DNA of 60,274 bases. Source: Haloferacaceae archaeon B1-Br10_E2g22. Its GTDB lineage: Archaea; Halobacteriota; Halobacteria; Halobacteriales; Haloferacaceae. Under the pieces are notes generated by a model. The model saw only the letters and a list, made by a program, of their open reading frames with translations, ran no database searches and was not told where the DNA came from. Numbering within the stretch: the stretch's first letter is position 1; each line of letters begins with the position of its first letter. The DNA is taken from positions 1-60,274 of the forward strand of contig LKML01000003.1 of assembly GCA_001563795.1 (NCBI GenBank), given 5' to 3'. Positions 1 through 8,428 of this stretch are shown piece by piece. The translations under genes and the position numbers were made by a program.

Positions 1-75
1 GATCGACTGCTGTTTTGCGGCATCCATTACTGGCAGTCTCTCAGTCGACCATTTTACTGTTCCGTCCAGAGCCGG

Positions 76-411
76 CTACCCTGTAACAACCCAGATCAGT
101 GCCGTATTCCAGGCGGTGACAGCGATTCCGACAATCGTCAAGCCGAGCGGAATGCCGAGACGATGGGGTTGTGGCACAACTTGCCAGGCAGCGTAGCTTC
201 CAGCGAGCATCCCTGATTTCAACACCACCAATCCCGGTGTCCCGTAGGCGTTGAGTACCGGCTGGGCGACCGGCCCGACTTCGACGATACCCTGCTGGCT
301 GAGACCCACAATCGTCGTTACCAGATCACCGAATCCGTACAACAGCAGCGCAACGATCCACAGCGTTTGCTGGCGGGCGCGAAGCCACCCAATGACACCA
401 GCGTTGCTCAT
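76..411 (-). CDS. Small integral membrane protein, function unknown
   Basis: The 111-residue product has a short basic N-terminus (WLRARQQ) followed by about three hydrophobic stretches, near residues 15-38, 55-75 and 85-110. That predicts a small polytopic membrane protein. No catalytic motif is visible and I do not recognise the family, though similar short proteins are common in haloarchaea. The ATG at 411 is the only reasonable start. It is divergent from pyrF, with about 135 bp between the two starts holding both promoters. The gene ends near the left edge of the window, and bases 1-75 contain nothing I can interpret. Confidence 0.6.
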   Translation of the reverse strand: MSNAGVIGWLRARQQTLWIVALLLYGFGDLVTTIVGLSQQGIVEVGPVAQPVLNAYGTPGLVVLKSGMLAGSYAAWQVVPQPHRLGIPLGLTIVGIAVTAWNTALIWVVTG

Positions 412-547
412 AGCTGGTGGTCGTCACAGTCGGATTTCGTTAGCCGTCTGCTCACTGCCAGTAGAGACTGCCTACAGTCCCCTCAGGAATGAGGCGACGA
501 AAGCCGACACAGAAGGAGACTTAAGAGAGCCACGACACCCCTCGGTA

Positions 548-1360
548 ATGGCTACTGCCTTCTTCGATCGGCTTGCCGACCGGATTGCGACCATCGACAG
601 CGTCGTCTCGGTTGGTCTCGATACTGACCCGAAACGGATTCCCGAGCATCTCGAGGACAAAGACCTCCCACAGTGGGCATTCAATCGCCGTATTATTGAT
701 GCGACCCACGAGCATGCGGCCTGTTATAAGCCCAACGCTGCGTTTTATGAGTCAGCCGACGGCTGGCGGGCACTACGGGAGACAGTTGCCTATGCCCACG
801 GCAAAGACGTACCCGTGCTGTTGGACGCAAAGCGCGCCGACATCGGCAACACAACCCGCCAGTACGCCCAGATTCTCGAGGAGGTCGATGCGATTACAGT
901 TAATCCATATATGGGCCGAGACTCACTACAGCCGTTTTTGGATCGCGCCGACAAAGGCGTGTTCGTGCTGTGTCGGACTTCGAATCCGGGCCGCGAGGAT
1001 TTCCAAGACCTCGAGCTCGACTCCGGCGAGCGGCTCTACGAACGGGTGGCCGCGCTCGCCGAGTTGTGGAACGCCCACAACAACGTTGGACTGGTCGTCG
1101 GTGCAACCGGCCCCGAGGAACTCAACTCCATCCGGGAGGCCGTCCCCTCGCTGCCGTTTCTCGTCCCCGGCGTTGGCGCACAGGGTGGTGATGCCGAGGC
1201 AGCCGTCGAACATGGACTTACCGCCGACGGCGTCGGTCTGGTAAACTCCTCGCGTGGGATCATCTATGCGGGTGAAAATCAGGGCGAGGCGTTCGCTGCT
1301 GCCGCCGGCCAGTCAGCAAGGAAACTCAAACGGCGACTCAACCAGTATCGAGAGTCGTAG
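548..1360 (+). CDS. pyrF: Orotidine 5'-phosphate decarboxylase
   Basis: Decarboxylates OMP to UMP, the last step of de novo pyrimidine synthesis, in the cytosol. The 270-residue protein carries the OMP decarboxylase signature D93-x-K95-x-x-D98 (DAKRADIGN), which supplies the charged catalytic network, and a late phosphate-binding loop (PGVGAQGGD). Length and the N-terminal FFDRLADRI fit the longer PyrF subfamily. The open frame extends upstream to 251, but those residues are not acidic and do not look haloarchaeal. The ATG at 548, about 30 nt after a TATA-like gacttaag, is the credible start. It stands alone, with no pyrimidine operon around it. Confidence 0.95.
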   Translation: MATAFFDRLADRIATIDSVVSVGLDTDPKRIPEHLEDKDLPQWAFNRRIIDATHEHAACYKPNAAFYESADGWRALRETVAYAHGKDVPVLLDAKRADIGNTTRQYAQILEEVDAITVNPYMGRDSLQPFLDRADKGVFVLCRTSNPGREDFQDLELDSGERLYERVAALAELWNAHNNVGLVVGATGPEELNSIREAVPSLPFLVPGVGAQGGDAEAAVEHGLTADGVGLVNSSRGIIYAGENQGEAFAAAAGQSARKLKRRLNQYRES

Positions 1361-1383
1361 CTACCCGGTGTTCGTAGCTATCG

Positions 1384-1518
1384 CTATCTGCCCAAACACT
1401 GGTGGCATGCACCTTGCTTGCGGTCATAATGCTGTTGGCAGACCAGCGAGCCACAGTGTTCGCACGTGTGGCTGGCGGGTGCCGCCTGACAGACCTGACA
1501 GAGACCGACCGTACTCAT
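1384..1518 (-). CDS. 44-residue zinc-finger microprotein
   Basis: Reading the minus strand from ATG at 1518 to TAG at 1384 gives 44 residues with a dense Cys/His array: CQVC (residues 7-10), CEHC (19-22), C27, H30, and a final CHQC (38-41). Spacing of the CxxC pairs fits two zinc-knuckle sites. It begins MSTVGLCQVC, and about a quarter of its residues are Cys or His, which is very unlikely for a chance frame. Haloarchaea encode many zinc-finger proteins under 60 residues, some implicated in stress and biofilm behaviour. I cannot assign this one to a named family. It sits between pyrF and the J-domain gene, convergent with pyrF. Confidence 0.75.
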   Translation of the reverse strand: MSTVGLCQVCQAAPASHTCEHCGSLVCQQHYDRKQGACHQCLGR

Positions 1519-1601
1519 ATACTCGAATACAACTGCGAGGGGGTTAGCTACTGGGGCAAAGAGGGGGTGGCCAGCCGAGACAATTACATTGATGCAACAC
1601 G

Positions 1602-2129
1602 TTGTCTTTGGCAGTGAACCGAAACGGCCTCATCATGGGGATAGCATCCGTCTTTGTGGGGATTACTGTCCTGATGATGGTCGTTGGCCTTGCAGTCAAT
1701 CCGTTCTTTTTGTTCGTTGCACTCCCCTTTGGTGGGTCGGCGTATCTGATGTGGTATCAGGCCAGCGGGAAACTCGCCGAACGGATGCGTCGGCAGGCCG
1801 CCGCCGGGCAGTTCAACGCTGCCGGCCGACAGCGGAGAGCCCCAGGAGGCTTCGGACCAAGAGCAAGCCGAGCGGGCTTTTCGGCACGCGAACGCGCCCG
1901 CCGAGCACGGCAAAACCGTCGACGGGCCAAACGCGGGACCAAAACAGTTTCCTCGAGGCTCTCAGCGGCCGAAGCACGAAGTATCCTCGGTGTTGAGTCT
2001 TCGGCGAGCCAATCGGAGATCAAGACGGCCTACCGACAGCAGGCAAAACAACACCATCCGGACACCGACGGTGGTAACGAAGCCCGGTTTAAAAAGATAA
2101 GCAAGGCCTACGAGACGCTCTCGGAGTGA
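1602..2129 (+). CDS. Membrane-anchored J-domain (DnaJ-like) protein
   Basis: Two hydrophobic segments (about residues 10-30 and 32-50) are followed by a basic, Arg/Ala-rich linker. A C-terminal J domain (about 120-175) carries the diagnostic HPD tripeptide (HHPDTDGG) that stimulates Hsp70 ATPase. No G/F-rich or zinc-finger DnaJ regions are present, so this is a J-domain-only cochaperone likely recruiting DnaK to the membrane. The longest frame starts at TTG 1602; ATG 1635 is an alternative that would shorten the N-terminus by 11 residues. No dnaK or grpE is nearby. Confidence 0.85.
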   Translation: MSLAVNRNGLIMGIASVFVGITVLMMVVGLAVNPFFLFVALPFGGSAYLMWYQASGKLAERMRRQAAAGQFNAAGRQRRAPGGFGPRASRAGFSARERARRARQNRRRAKRGTKTVSSRLSAAEARSILGVESSASQSEIKTAYRQQAKQHHPDTDGGNEARFKKISKAYETLSE

Positions 2130-2133
2130 GTTA

Positions 2134-2148
2134 TTCGGTAGTACCGAA
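2134..2148. promoter_or_regulatory. 15-bp perfect inverted repeat upstream of the GTPase gene
   Basis: TTCGGTA-G-TACCGAA is a perfect 7-bp inverted repeat with one central base. It starts 5 nt after the J-domain gene stop and lies about 80 nt before the GTPase start. It could be an operator, or part of the 3' end of the upstream transcript, although no T-run follows it. Confidence 0.35.
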
Positions 2149-2230
2149 CGGGATACTACATTCGAGTTTCATTTGGTATGAGTCCACACAGCATGAAAAG
2201 CGTTTTACTGTCGCCTGATAAACGGCGCGT

Positions 2231-3835
2231 ATGAGCGCGGATCGGGCTGCCCTACAGGAGGCCCTCAAGCGCGGTGAACAGGACGGCGAGCCCATCGAGT
2301 TCAAAGAACGACTCACTCGGTCGCTTCATCTGGCCGACGGGCGCATGGAGAGTCTGGCAGCCCAACTTCGACACAGAGTGTTGTCGGGCGATGGCCAGGC
2401 CACATATGTCGTTGGCGTCACAGACGACGGCGGTATCGCCGGTATTTCATCGGAGGCGTTTTCAGAAACAATGGACGTCCTCTCGTTGCTCGCCGAGGAG
2501 GCCGGTGCCCACATCGAAAACGTTGATACCTGGTCGGCCGGCAACGACGGCCTGGTGGGGATGGCCACGATCAGCGAGGGCGCGATGCTGTCGGCTGACA
2601 ACGGCCACATCGTTATCGGAACGGCGGGCCACGTCGATCACGGCAAATCGACGCTTGTCGGCTCGCTGGTTACCGGTGAACCTGACGACGGCGACGGCTT
2701 TACCCGGAGCTTTCTGGATGTCCAACCCCACGAAGTCGAACGCGGGCTGTCGGCCGATCTCTCGTATGCGGTCTACGGCTTCGAAGAGACAGGCAAGGCC
2801 GTTCGGATGGACAACCCGCATCGGAAAACGGATCGCGCACGCGTCGTCCAAGAGTCTACTCGACTTGTCTCGTTTGTAGACACTGTCGGCCACGAGCCGT
2901 GGCTCCGAACCACGATTCGTGGACTCGTTGGACAAAAAATCGACTACGGGCTGTTGGCTGTTGCTGCCGACGACGGGCCCACAAAGACGACACGCGAGCA
3001 CTTGGGTATTTTACTGGCAACTGATCTCCCGACAATCGTAACGGTGACCAAAGTCGATGCGGTCACACCCGAGCGCGTCGTCGAGGTCGAAAAGGAAATC
3101 GAGACACTACTGCGAGATGTTCAGAAAACCCCACTGCGGGTCGAACGCTACGGTATCGAAACTGCCGCAGCCGAACTCAACGAGACAGTCGTCCCGATTG
3201 TCCGAACGAGTGCTGTCCGTGGCGACGGAATGGAGGATCTGGATTACCTCTTCGAGACGCTCCCCAAGCGGGCGACCGACGAACACAGCAGCTTCCAGAT
3301 GTATATCGACCGCACCTACAACGTCACAGGCGTCGGCGCAGTCGCATCGGGAACAATCAACGCGGGAACGGTGTCGGCCGGCGACGAACTCCTCGTTGGC
3401 CCCATGGCCGACGGCAGTTTCCGAGAGGTCGAGGTTCGATCAATCGAGATGCATTACCATCGCGTCGACGAGGCCAAAGCCGGCCGAATCGTCGGCATCG
3501 CTCTCAAAGGAGTCACCGAAAGCGAGGTCGAACGCGGCATGGTGCTTTTGCCCCGAACGACAACACCCCAGCCAGTCCGTTCGTTCGAAGCAGAGGTGAT
3601 GGTGCTGAACCATCCCACACGGATCACCGATGGCTACGAGCCAGTCGTCCACCTCGAGACACTGAGCGAGACGGCAGTGTTTTCGCCCGCCGAAGGCAAA
3701 CTGCTTCCCGGCGATACCGGCAAAACAACGGTCGAGTTCAAGTTTCGGCCCTACTTCGTCGAGGAGGGCCAGCGGTTCGTGTTCCGAGAGGGCTCGAGTA
3801 AGGGCGTCGGAACAGTCACCGCAATCAACCAGTAG
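2231..3835 (+). CDS. GTPBP1/2-like translational GTPase
   Basis: A 534-residue GTPase related to EF-1alpha/EF-Tu and closest in layout to the archaeal/eukaryotic GTPBP1 family. An N-terminal region of about 125 residues precedes the G domain. G1 is GHVDHGKST (about 133-141), G3 is DTVGHE and G4 is TKVD, a TKxD variant of NKxD. Two beta-barrel domains follow (e.g. FQMYIDRTYNVTGVGAVASGT and the RGMVLL region). GTPBP proteins are linked to mRNA surveillance and translation quality control; the role in archaea is not settled. It ends 11 nt inside the convergent gene at 3825-4340. Start ATG 2231. Confidence 0.88.
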   Translation: MSADRAALQEALKRGEQDGEPIEFKERLTRSLHLADGRMESLAAQLRHRVLSGDGQATYVVGVTDDGGIAGISSEAFSETMDVLSLLAEEAGAHIENVDTWSAGNDGLVGMATISEGAMLSADNGHIVIGTAGHVDHGKSTLVGSLVTGEPDDGDGFTRSFLDVQPHEVERGLSADLSYAVYGFEETGKAVRMDNPHRKTDRARVVQESTRLVSFVDTVGHEPWLRTTIRGLVGQKIDYGLLAVAADDGPTKTTREHLGILLATDLPTIVTVTKVDAVTPERVVEVEKEIETLLRDVQKTPLRVERYGIETAAAELNETVVPIVRTSAVRGDGMEDLDYLFETLPKRATDEHSSFQMYIDRTYNVTGVGAVASGTINAGTVSAGDELLVGPMADGSFREVEVRSIEMHYHRVDEAKAGRIVGIALKGVTESEVERGMVLLPRTTTPQPVRSFEAEVMVLNHPTRITDGYEPVVHLETLSETAVFSPAEGKLLPGDTGKTTVEFKFRPYFVEEGQRFVFREGSSKGVGTVTAINQ

Positions 3836-4340
3836 TCGCATCCGGCCGTTCAGATTCAGTGAGTCGGTAGCCGGTTGCTGTCTTTTCAGCCACCGCACAC
3901 AGGACGAACCAGTCAGCAAGCCGACGCTGTCTGCGGCGATGTACCCGTTGGTGGTCTGTGTGATGATGTCGTTCCCACGTCGGGAGGTCGATCCCACACT
4001 CGAGAAGCGATTCGACATCGAGCGGTTCGTCGGCGGCCACCAACGACGCATAGAGTTCACGGCCACCGAAGAGACGCTCTTGGAGTCGGCTGGCCAGCGT
4101 TTCGGCAGTCAGTTCCTCGCGGGTCCGACGATAGCCGCCTGAGACCTGTTCGACAGCCTCGAGCGCGCGGAGAAACGTTAGCCACTCGTTTGCGGTCTCA
4201 CGGTCGTCGATCTGTGTGGTTCGTTCGCCCAAGCGGGCCAGACAGTCGGATTTGCTCGCAGGCACGAGCGGAATCGCCCGCTGGACGGATCGAAGCTCCT
4301 CGAGGGACGCCGGTGGTTCGGGAACCCACTTGAATCGCAT
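3825..4340 (-). CDS. Conserved hypothetical protein encoded directly after mch
   Basis: The 171-residue soluble protein opens with MRFKWVPEPPASLEELRSVQRAIPLVP. It has helical segments compatible with winged-helix DNA binding (ANEWLTFLRALEAVEQVSGGYRR), then a His-rich stretch (WERHHHTDHQRVHRRRQRR) near residue 120. No catalytic motif is evident. Its ATG is the base next to the end of mch (4341), so the two are surely co-transcribed and probably translationally coupled. That raises the possibility of a link to C1-pterin metabolism. Its 3' end overlaps the convergent GTPase gene by 11 nt. Confidence 0.6.
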   Translation of the reverse strand: MRFKWVPEPPASLEELRSVQRAIPLVPASKSDCLARLGERTTQIDDRETANEWLTFLRALEAVEQVSGGYRRTREELTAETLASRLQERLFGGRELYASLVAADEPLDVESLLECGIDLPTWERHHHTDHQRVHRRRQRRLADWFVLCAVAEKTATGYRLTESERPDATTG

Positions 4341-5276
4341 CTATTGGATGCCGAACGATTTGGCGACGAGTTGGTCGTCTGTGTCGCCGAGGACGTGTGT
4401 TGGCCCGTCGACAACGTCAATGGTCACCTTCGCGGGCGCAAAGATGTCTTCGTCGACCGCATAGAAATCCCAGTCGGCCTCCTCGAAAATCTGCTCGAAG
4501 GGGATGCCGTACTCCTCGCGCGCATTAGATGGCACCTGCTCGAAGAAAGCGGCGTCTTCGCGAACCTGAACGTATACCTCCCCACCGTAGGCCAGCGCGT
4601 CGTTGGTGCGGCCCATTGCGGTTGATTCGTTGTAGCTGACCGGTGCGAGTGGCGCACGGCCCGTCGCCGAGATGATGTCTGCTGGTGGGTATCCCAGCTC
4701 CGAGAGCCGGAAAACGGCTAGCTCTGCGGCTCGAGCGGCCATCGAAACGCTGCCTGCGGTCGAGCCTGCTGCAAACGTGGGCAAAAAGACGCTTGTCGGC
4801 TCGACGTTGCTGAGTTCGGCGATATGTTCGGCGATCTCGTCGGTCGGGAAATCGATTGATTCGACCGCCAGCACGGCGAAATCGAACTCGTCGTAGTAGC
4901 CGACGCGTTCGAAGTCGGTTTCTCTGCCGACAAGTGCGCGCGCGGGGCCCGAACCAAGTCCGTTGAACTCCCCAAGGTCGAGTTCCCAGCCGGCCTTCTG
5001 GGAACACAACAGCGCGAGACCAGGATGATCGGTACTCAACTCGACATATGGGATCGGTGCACCACCGACCTGTCCCATCTGGGTATAGATCGTCGCTAGC
5101 CCAGCAGTCTGGATGTCTGCCAACATGAGTCCGGCTTCGATGCCGCCATCAGCTTCGATGCCGAAATCCAGTACCGTTGTCCCGCAGTTGAGTTCCAGAG
5201 CCCCGATACCGAGTTCCTCGGCAAAATCGAGCGCCTCGTCGATGAGTTCGACGGCCGAACGATTGATACTCTCCAT
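4341..5276 (-). CDS. mch: Methenyltetrahydromethanopterin cyclohydrolase (Mch)
   Basis: Mch interconverts N5,N10-methenyl-tetrahydromethanopterin and N5-formyl-H4MPT; haloarchaeal homologues presumably act on their folate-type C1 carrier. The 311-residue length is normal for the family. Matching features are the N-terminal SINRSAVELIDEALDFAEELGI, the TTVLDFGIEADGG segment, the GRAPLAPV stretch and the TNDALAYGG motif. It is the first gene of a two-gene unit with 3825-4340. folP and mptE elsewhere in this window (24.8-26.8 kb) supply pterin synthesis steps, so the window holds several C1-carrier genes without clustering them. Confidence 0.93.
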   Translation of the reverse strand: MESINRSAVELIDEALDFAEELGIGALELNCGTTVLDFGIEADGGIEAGLMLADIQTAGLATIYTQMGQVGGAPIPYVELSTDHPGLALLCSQKAGWELDLGEFNGLGSGPARALVGRETDFERVGYYDEFDFAVLAVESIDFPTDEIAEHIAELSNVEPTSVFLPTFAAGSTAGSVSMAARAAELAVFRLSELGYPPADIISATGRAPLAPVSYNESTAMGRTNDALAYGGEVYVQVREDAAFFEQVPSNAREEYGIPFEQIFEEADWDFYAVDEDIFAPAKVTIDVVDGPTHVLGDTDDQLVAKSFGIQ

Positions 5277-5318
5277 ACGTCTCGGTTGGCTGTCGTCTGT
5301 TAAATGGATTCGTAGTTG

Positions 5319-5630
5319 CTATCGGTCGCCTTTGGCTGTCCGGCCCAAAACGTCCTCGACGGCTTCGACCTTATTAGCGGCGGACTGATCGCTGGTTCGT
5401 TTGTCGTCGACTTTCAGGAACGTGCTCACCCGGTCTGCCTCAACGGCTTTGTGTGCATCGGCAACCGCTGCCAACAGCGTGTCGATATCGTCGGCTTCGA
5501 TTACGGTTCCCATAGGATTGGTCTCATAGCGCACATCGTGGGCCTCGAGTGCGGCGACCGCGTTGGCGACCTCACTGGCCATGCTGTCTTCGATAACGGG
5601 TGCGACACTGAGCATTGCAATGACTGTCAT
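5319..5630 (-). CDS. MTH1187-family thiamine-binding protein
   Basis: The 103-residue protein has the ferredoxin-like fold pattern of the MTH1187/YkoF (UPF0045) family. Matching features are the N-terminal beta strand TVIAMLSVAPV, the central YETNPMGTVIEADDIDTLLAAVADAHKAV and the RVSTFLKVDDKR strand near residue 70. Members bind thiamine or its pyrimidine moiety and often accompany thiamine transport or salvage genes, none of which is next to it here. It lies downstream of, and in the same orientation as, the region leading to mch, and is divergent from the Nudix gene. Confidence 0.85.
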   Translation of the reverse strand: MTVIAMLSVAPVIEDSMASEVANAVAALEAHDVRYETNPMGTVIEADDIDTLLAAVADAHKAVEADRVSTFLKVDDKRTSDQSAANKVEAVEDVLGRTAKGDR

Positions 5631-5771
5631 CGCTCACCGTAGTGCATGGAGGCTCCTAACTGTCCTGACTAGTCGGCGGCTGTCGGAACCACACAGGACG
5701 CGATGTTGCTGGCAAATCCGTCGAGTAGTCGGCCCCGGTGATATTTAGCCGTTGACTCCAGACAGTCAGCT

Positions 5772-6317
5772 ATGACACACGGATCGCTTCGATGGAAAAC
5801 CAAAGCCACAGAAATTGACTACAGTTCACCAGCGTTCGACATCCGGCGGGATGCCGTCGAGCTTCCAGACGGTACGGTAACTGATTATCACTACGTCGAG
5901 GAGCCGGCTGCGGTCGTTATTCTTCCGTTCACACCGGATGGTGATGTCGTCGTAATCGAAGAGTGGCGACAGGCCGTCGACAAAGTCAATCGCGGGCTCC
6001 CTGCGGGCACACTCGAGGGCGATGAAGCCAGCTTCGATGCCGCCCGGCGAGAACTCCGCGAAGAGACCGGCTACGAGGCTGGCAGCCTCGAGCATCTGTT
6101 GACAGTCGAGCCCTCGAACGGAATTTCCACCTCGGTTCATCACCACTTCGTTGCCCATAACTGTGAGCCGGCCGGCGATCAAGAACTCGACGAAAACGAG
6201 TCTATCCGCGTGGATGTGACCGATTACAACGAGTATCTCGCGAGTGTGGTTGACGGCGAGTTGGACGATGGGCGGGCGGCGTTGACTGTCACCCACTACG
6301 AGCTTACCTGCCGGTAG
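5772..6317 (+). CDS. Nudix hydrolase, ADP-ribose pyrophosphatase-like
   Basis: The 181-residue protein contains a complete Nudix box at about residues 80-102. It begins GTLEGDE and ends [10 protein letters not shown], so the metal-binding Glu residues of the REXXEE core are all present. The preceding [20 protein letters not shown] matches the substrate loop of ADP-ribose/NDP-sugar hydrolases. It probably cleaves nucleoside diphosphate derivatives in the cytosol. ATG 5772 follows a short spacer shared with the divergent thiamine-binding gene. tgtA starts 54 nt downstream in the same direction, so the two may share transcripts. Confidence 0.9.
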   Translation: MTHGSLRWKTKATEIDYSSPAFDIRRDAVELPDGTVTDYHYVEEPAAVVILPFTPDGDVVVIEEWRQAVDKVNRGLPAGTLEGDEASFDAARRELREETGYEAGSLEHLLTVEPSNGISTSVHHHFVAHNCEPAGDQELDENESIRVDVTDYNEYLASVVDGELDDGRAALTVTHYELTCR

Positions 6318-6370
6318 TCCTGTCGCGGCCGAACGCAATCCTTACCGACCGGCCCGGATACCACTCGCAT

Positions 6371-7891
6371 ATGCGCGATCATTTCGAGATCCGGGATGCC
6401 GATGTCGCTGGACGAATCGGCCGCCTGGAGATTCCGCGGGCAGACCGGACAATCGAAACCCCGGCGCTGATGCCCGTTATCAACCCGAATATGCTGACTA
6501 TCGAGCCCTCGCGGCTCGCCTCCGAGTTCGGCGTGGAACTGCTTATCACCAACTCGTATATCATCCGCCAGACTGACCGCCTCCGCAAACAGGCACTCGA
6601 GGAGGGCCTGCACGAACTGCTCGAGTTCGACGGCGCGATTATGACCGACTCGGGGTCGTTTCAGCTCTCCGAGTACGGCGAAATCGAGGTGACAACCGAA
6701 GAAATCGTCAACTTCCAGTACGAGATCGGCTCCGACATTGCCACCCCGGTCGACATTCCGACCCCACCCAACGTAAGCCGCAAGCAGGCCGAAGACGACC
6801 TGGCGATTACTGAACAGGCGTTGGCTGATGCCGAAGCCATCGACGTTGGTGAGATGCTGCTCAACGCGCCGGTTCAGGGCTCGACCTACCCGGAACTCCG
6901 AGAGCAGGCGGGCCGACACGCCGCCAGGACGGATCTTGATATGTTTCCGATTGGGGCGGTCGTCCCCCTGATGAACAACTACCGCTATGATGAACTGGTG
7001 ACTGCCGTCTCGGCGGCCAAACGCGGCTTGGACACCGACTGTCCAGTCCACCTGTTTGGAGCCGGCCATCCGATGATGCTTGCGCTGGCCGTCGCAGTCG
7101 GCTGTGATCTGTTTGATTCGGCAGCCTACGCGCTGTATGCCCGTGCGGGTCGGTATCTCACCGTCTCGGGTACCGAACACCTCGAGGAGCTAGATTACTT
7201 GCCGTGTTCGTGCCCGGTTTGTACCGAGCAGACGCCCGAAAAACTCCGCGAAAAAGACGACGAGACCCGCGAGCGACTGTTGGCCGAACACAACCTCTAT
7301 GTTACCTTCGAGGAACTCCGCCGAATCAAACAGGCCATTCGGAGTGGGAACCTTCTCGAACTCGTCGACCGCCGAGCGCGCGGCCACCCCGCGATGTACG
7401 ACGGCTACCGTGCGTTGTTGGATCATGCCGCCCAACTCGAGGCCGAAGATCCGGTCTCGAAAGGCACGTTCTTTTATACATCCCCGGAGAGTGCGCGCCG
7501 ACCTGAAGTGCTGCGGCATCACACACGTCTCGAGCGGCTCTCGACGCCTGAGCGGCTGTTGCTCACCGAGGCCGGTGCGCCTGATACGGACGAATACGAC
7601 GCCGCCTGGCGCGTTCTCGCCCCGTTCGGCCCGTTCCCGCGAGCGCTCTCGGAGACGTATCCGTTCACCGCAGCCGTCCCGGATCGGCCAGACCGACAGG
7701 GGCAGATTGCGGCCGCCGAGGGTGTGTCCCGGCTCGTCGAGGCCAACCGTGAAACCGAATTCACCTTAGCCATCTCAGCGTGGCACGTTGATGCGCTTGA
7801 TGTCATTCCCAAACAGGTTCGAATCAAACGGATCGGTGAAATCGGAGAACAAAACGAAAGAAGCGAAAACAACACGAAGCACGACGAGTAG
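6371..7891 (+). CDS. tgtA: tRNA-guanine(15) transglycosylase (archaeosine pathway)
   Basis: Exchanges G15 of the tRNA D-loop for preQ0 in the first tRNA-level step of archaeosine formation. The 506-residue protein has the TIM-barrel catalytic core: DSGSFQL with Asp at residue 93, a second active-site Asp in DLFDSAAY (near residue 245), and the zinc site CSCPVC around residue 280. The C-terminal PUA region of longer archaeal TgtA proteins is not obvious. Here it may be absent or very divergent; ArcS encoded nearby does have one. It opens an archaeosine block with arcS, queD, queE and queC. Confidence 0.95.
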   Translation: MRDHFEIRDADVAGRIGRLEIPRADRTIETPALMPVINPNMLTIEPSRLASEFGVELLITNSYIIRQTDRLRKQALEEGLHELLEFDGAIMTDSGSFQLSEYGEIEVTTEEIVNFQYEIGSDIATPVDIPTPPNVSRKQAEDDLAITEQALADAEAIDVGEMLLNAPVQGSTYPELREQAGRHAARTDLDMFPIGAVVPLMNNYRYDELVTAVSAAKRGLDTDCPVHLFGAGHPMMLALAVAVGCDLFDSAAYALYARAGRYLTVSGTEHLEELDYLPCSCPVCTEQTPEKLREKDDETRERLLAEHNLYVTFEELRRIKQAIRSGNLLELVDRRARGHPAMYDGYRALLDHAAQLEAEDPVSKGTFFYTSPESARRPEVLRHHTRLERLSTPERLLLTEAGAPDTDEYDAAWRVLAPFGPFPRALSETYPFTAAVPDRPDRQGQIAAAEGVSRLVEANRETEFTLAISAWHVDALDVIPKQVRIKRIGEIGEQNERSENNTKHDE

Positions 7892-7911
7892 CGATCCCAC
7901 GGCGTTGCCGT

Positions 7912-8346
7912 TCACATCCTCTCGGTGAAATCCCACGTATACACGCTGTGTGGATCGATCCGGATCTTCACTTCCTCGCGATCCGGCGACAGCAGGCGCT
8001 TTGCCAGCGGCGAGTCAGTGTCTCCGAGATAGCGATCCAGAAGATCGGATAACAGTTCTTTCTCAGTATCGGGTATGACCGCCGCCGTTCCGTTGCCACG
8101 GACGCCTTTGTATGGAGGTTGGTTGGTCGACACCTCGAAAGCTACCTGATCGGTCGAAGATAGATACGTGATCACATCGGCCTCCGCACTGGTCGCACAC
8201 CACAGCGCGTTGTCACGGTAGATAAACCACAGCGAGAGCATCCACAGATCACCGGCCGGTCGTCTACACGAAAGACGAATCGGAATCGTCTCGCTGTGGA
8301 GAAACGCCTCGGTTGTATCCTTGTCCCACATGCCAGTTGGATTCAT
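7912..8346 (-). CDS. Pyridoxamine 5'-phosphate oxidase-family FMN-binding protein
   Basis: A 144-residue split-barrel protein of the PNPOx-like superfamily. It shows IPIRLSCRRPAGDLWMLSLWFIYRDNALWCAT followed by VAFEVSTNQPPYKGVRGNGTA, the usual flavin-contacting strands and the conserved glycine-rich GVRGNG turn. Such proteins bind FMN or F420 and act as small oxidoreductases; the substrate cannot be told from sequence. It is convergent with tgtA (20 nt between stops) and divergent from arcS, whose start lies about 80 nt away. Confidence 0.85.
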   Translation of the reverse strand: MNPTGMWDKDTTEAFLHSETIPIRLSCRRPAGDLWMLSLWFIYRDNALWCATSAEADVITYLSSTDQVAFEVSTNQPPYKGVRGNGTAAVIPDTEKELLSDLLDRYLGDTDSPLAKRLLSPDREEVKIRIDPHSVYTWDFTERM

Positions 8347-8428
8347 ATGTTCCTCTCGCGGAGTGTCTGCAAATCAGTTGGGGTCGACGAAAAGCAAGAT
8401 AGTTCACCCTCGACTGCCCAGAATCGGT

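Noticed and set aside
251-547. 99-residue N-terminal extension of the pyrF reading frame
   Set aside because: The extension is Ser/Arg/Thr-rich, unlike haloarchaeal protein. It runs over the divergent gene and lacks OMP decarboxylase homology; ATG 548 gives the family length.
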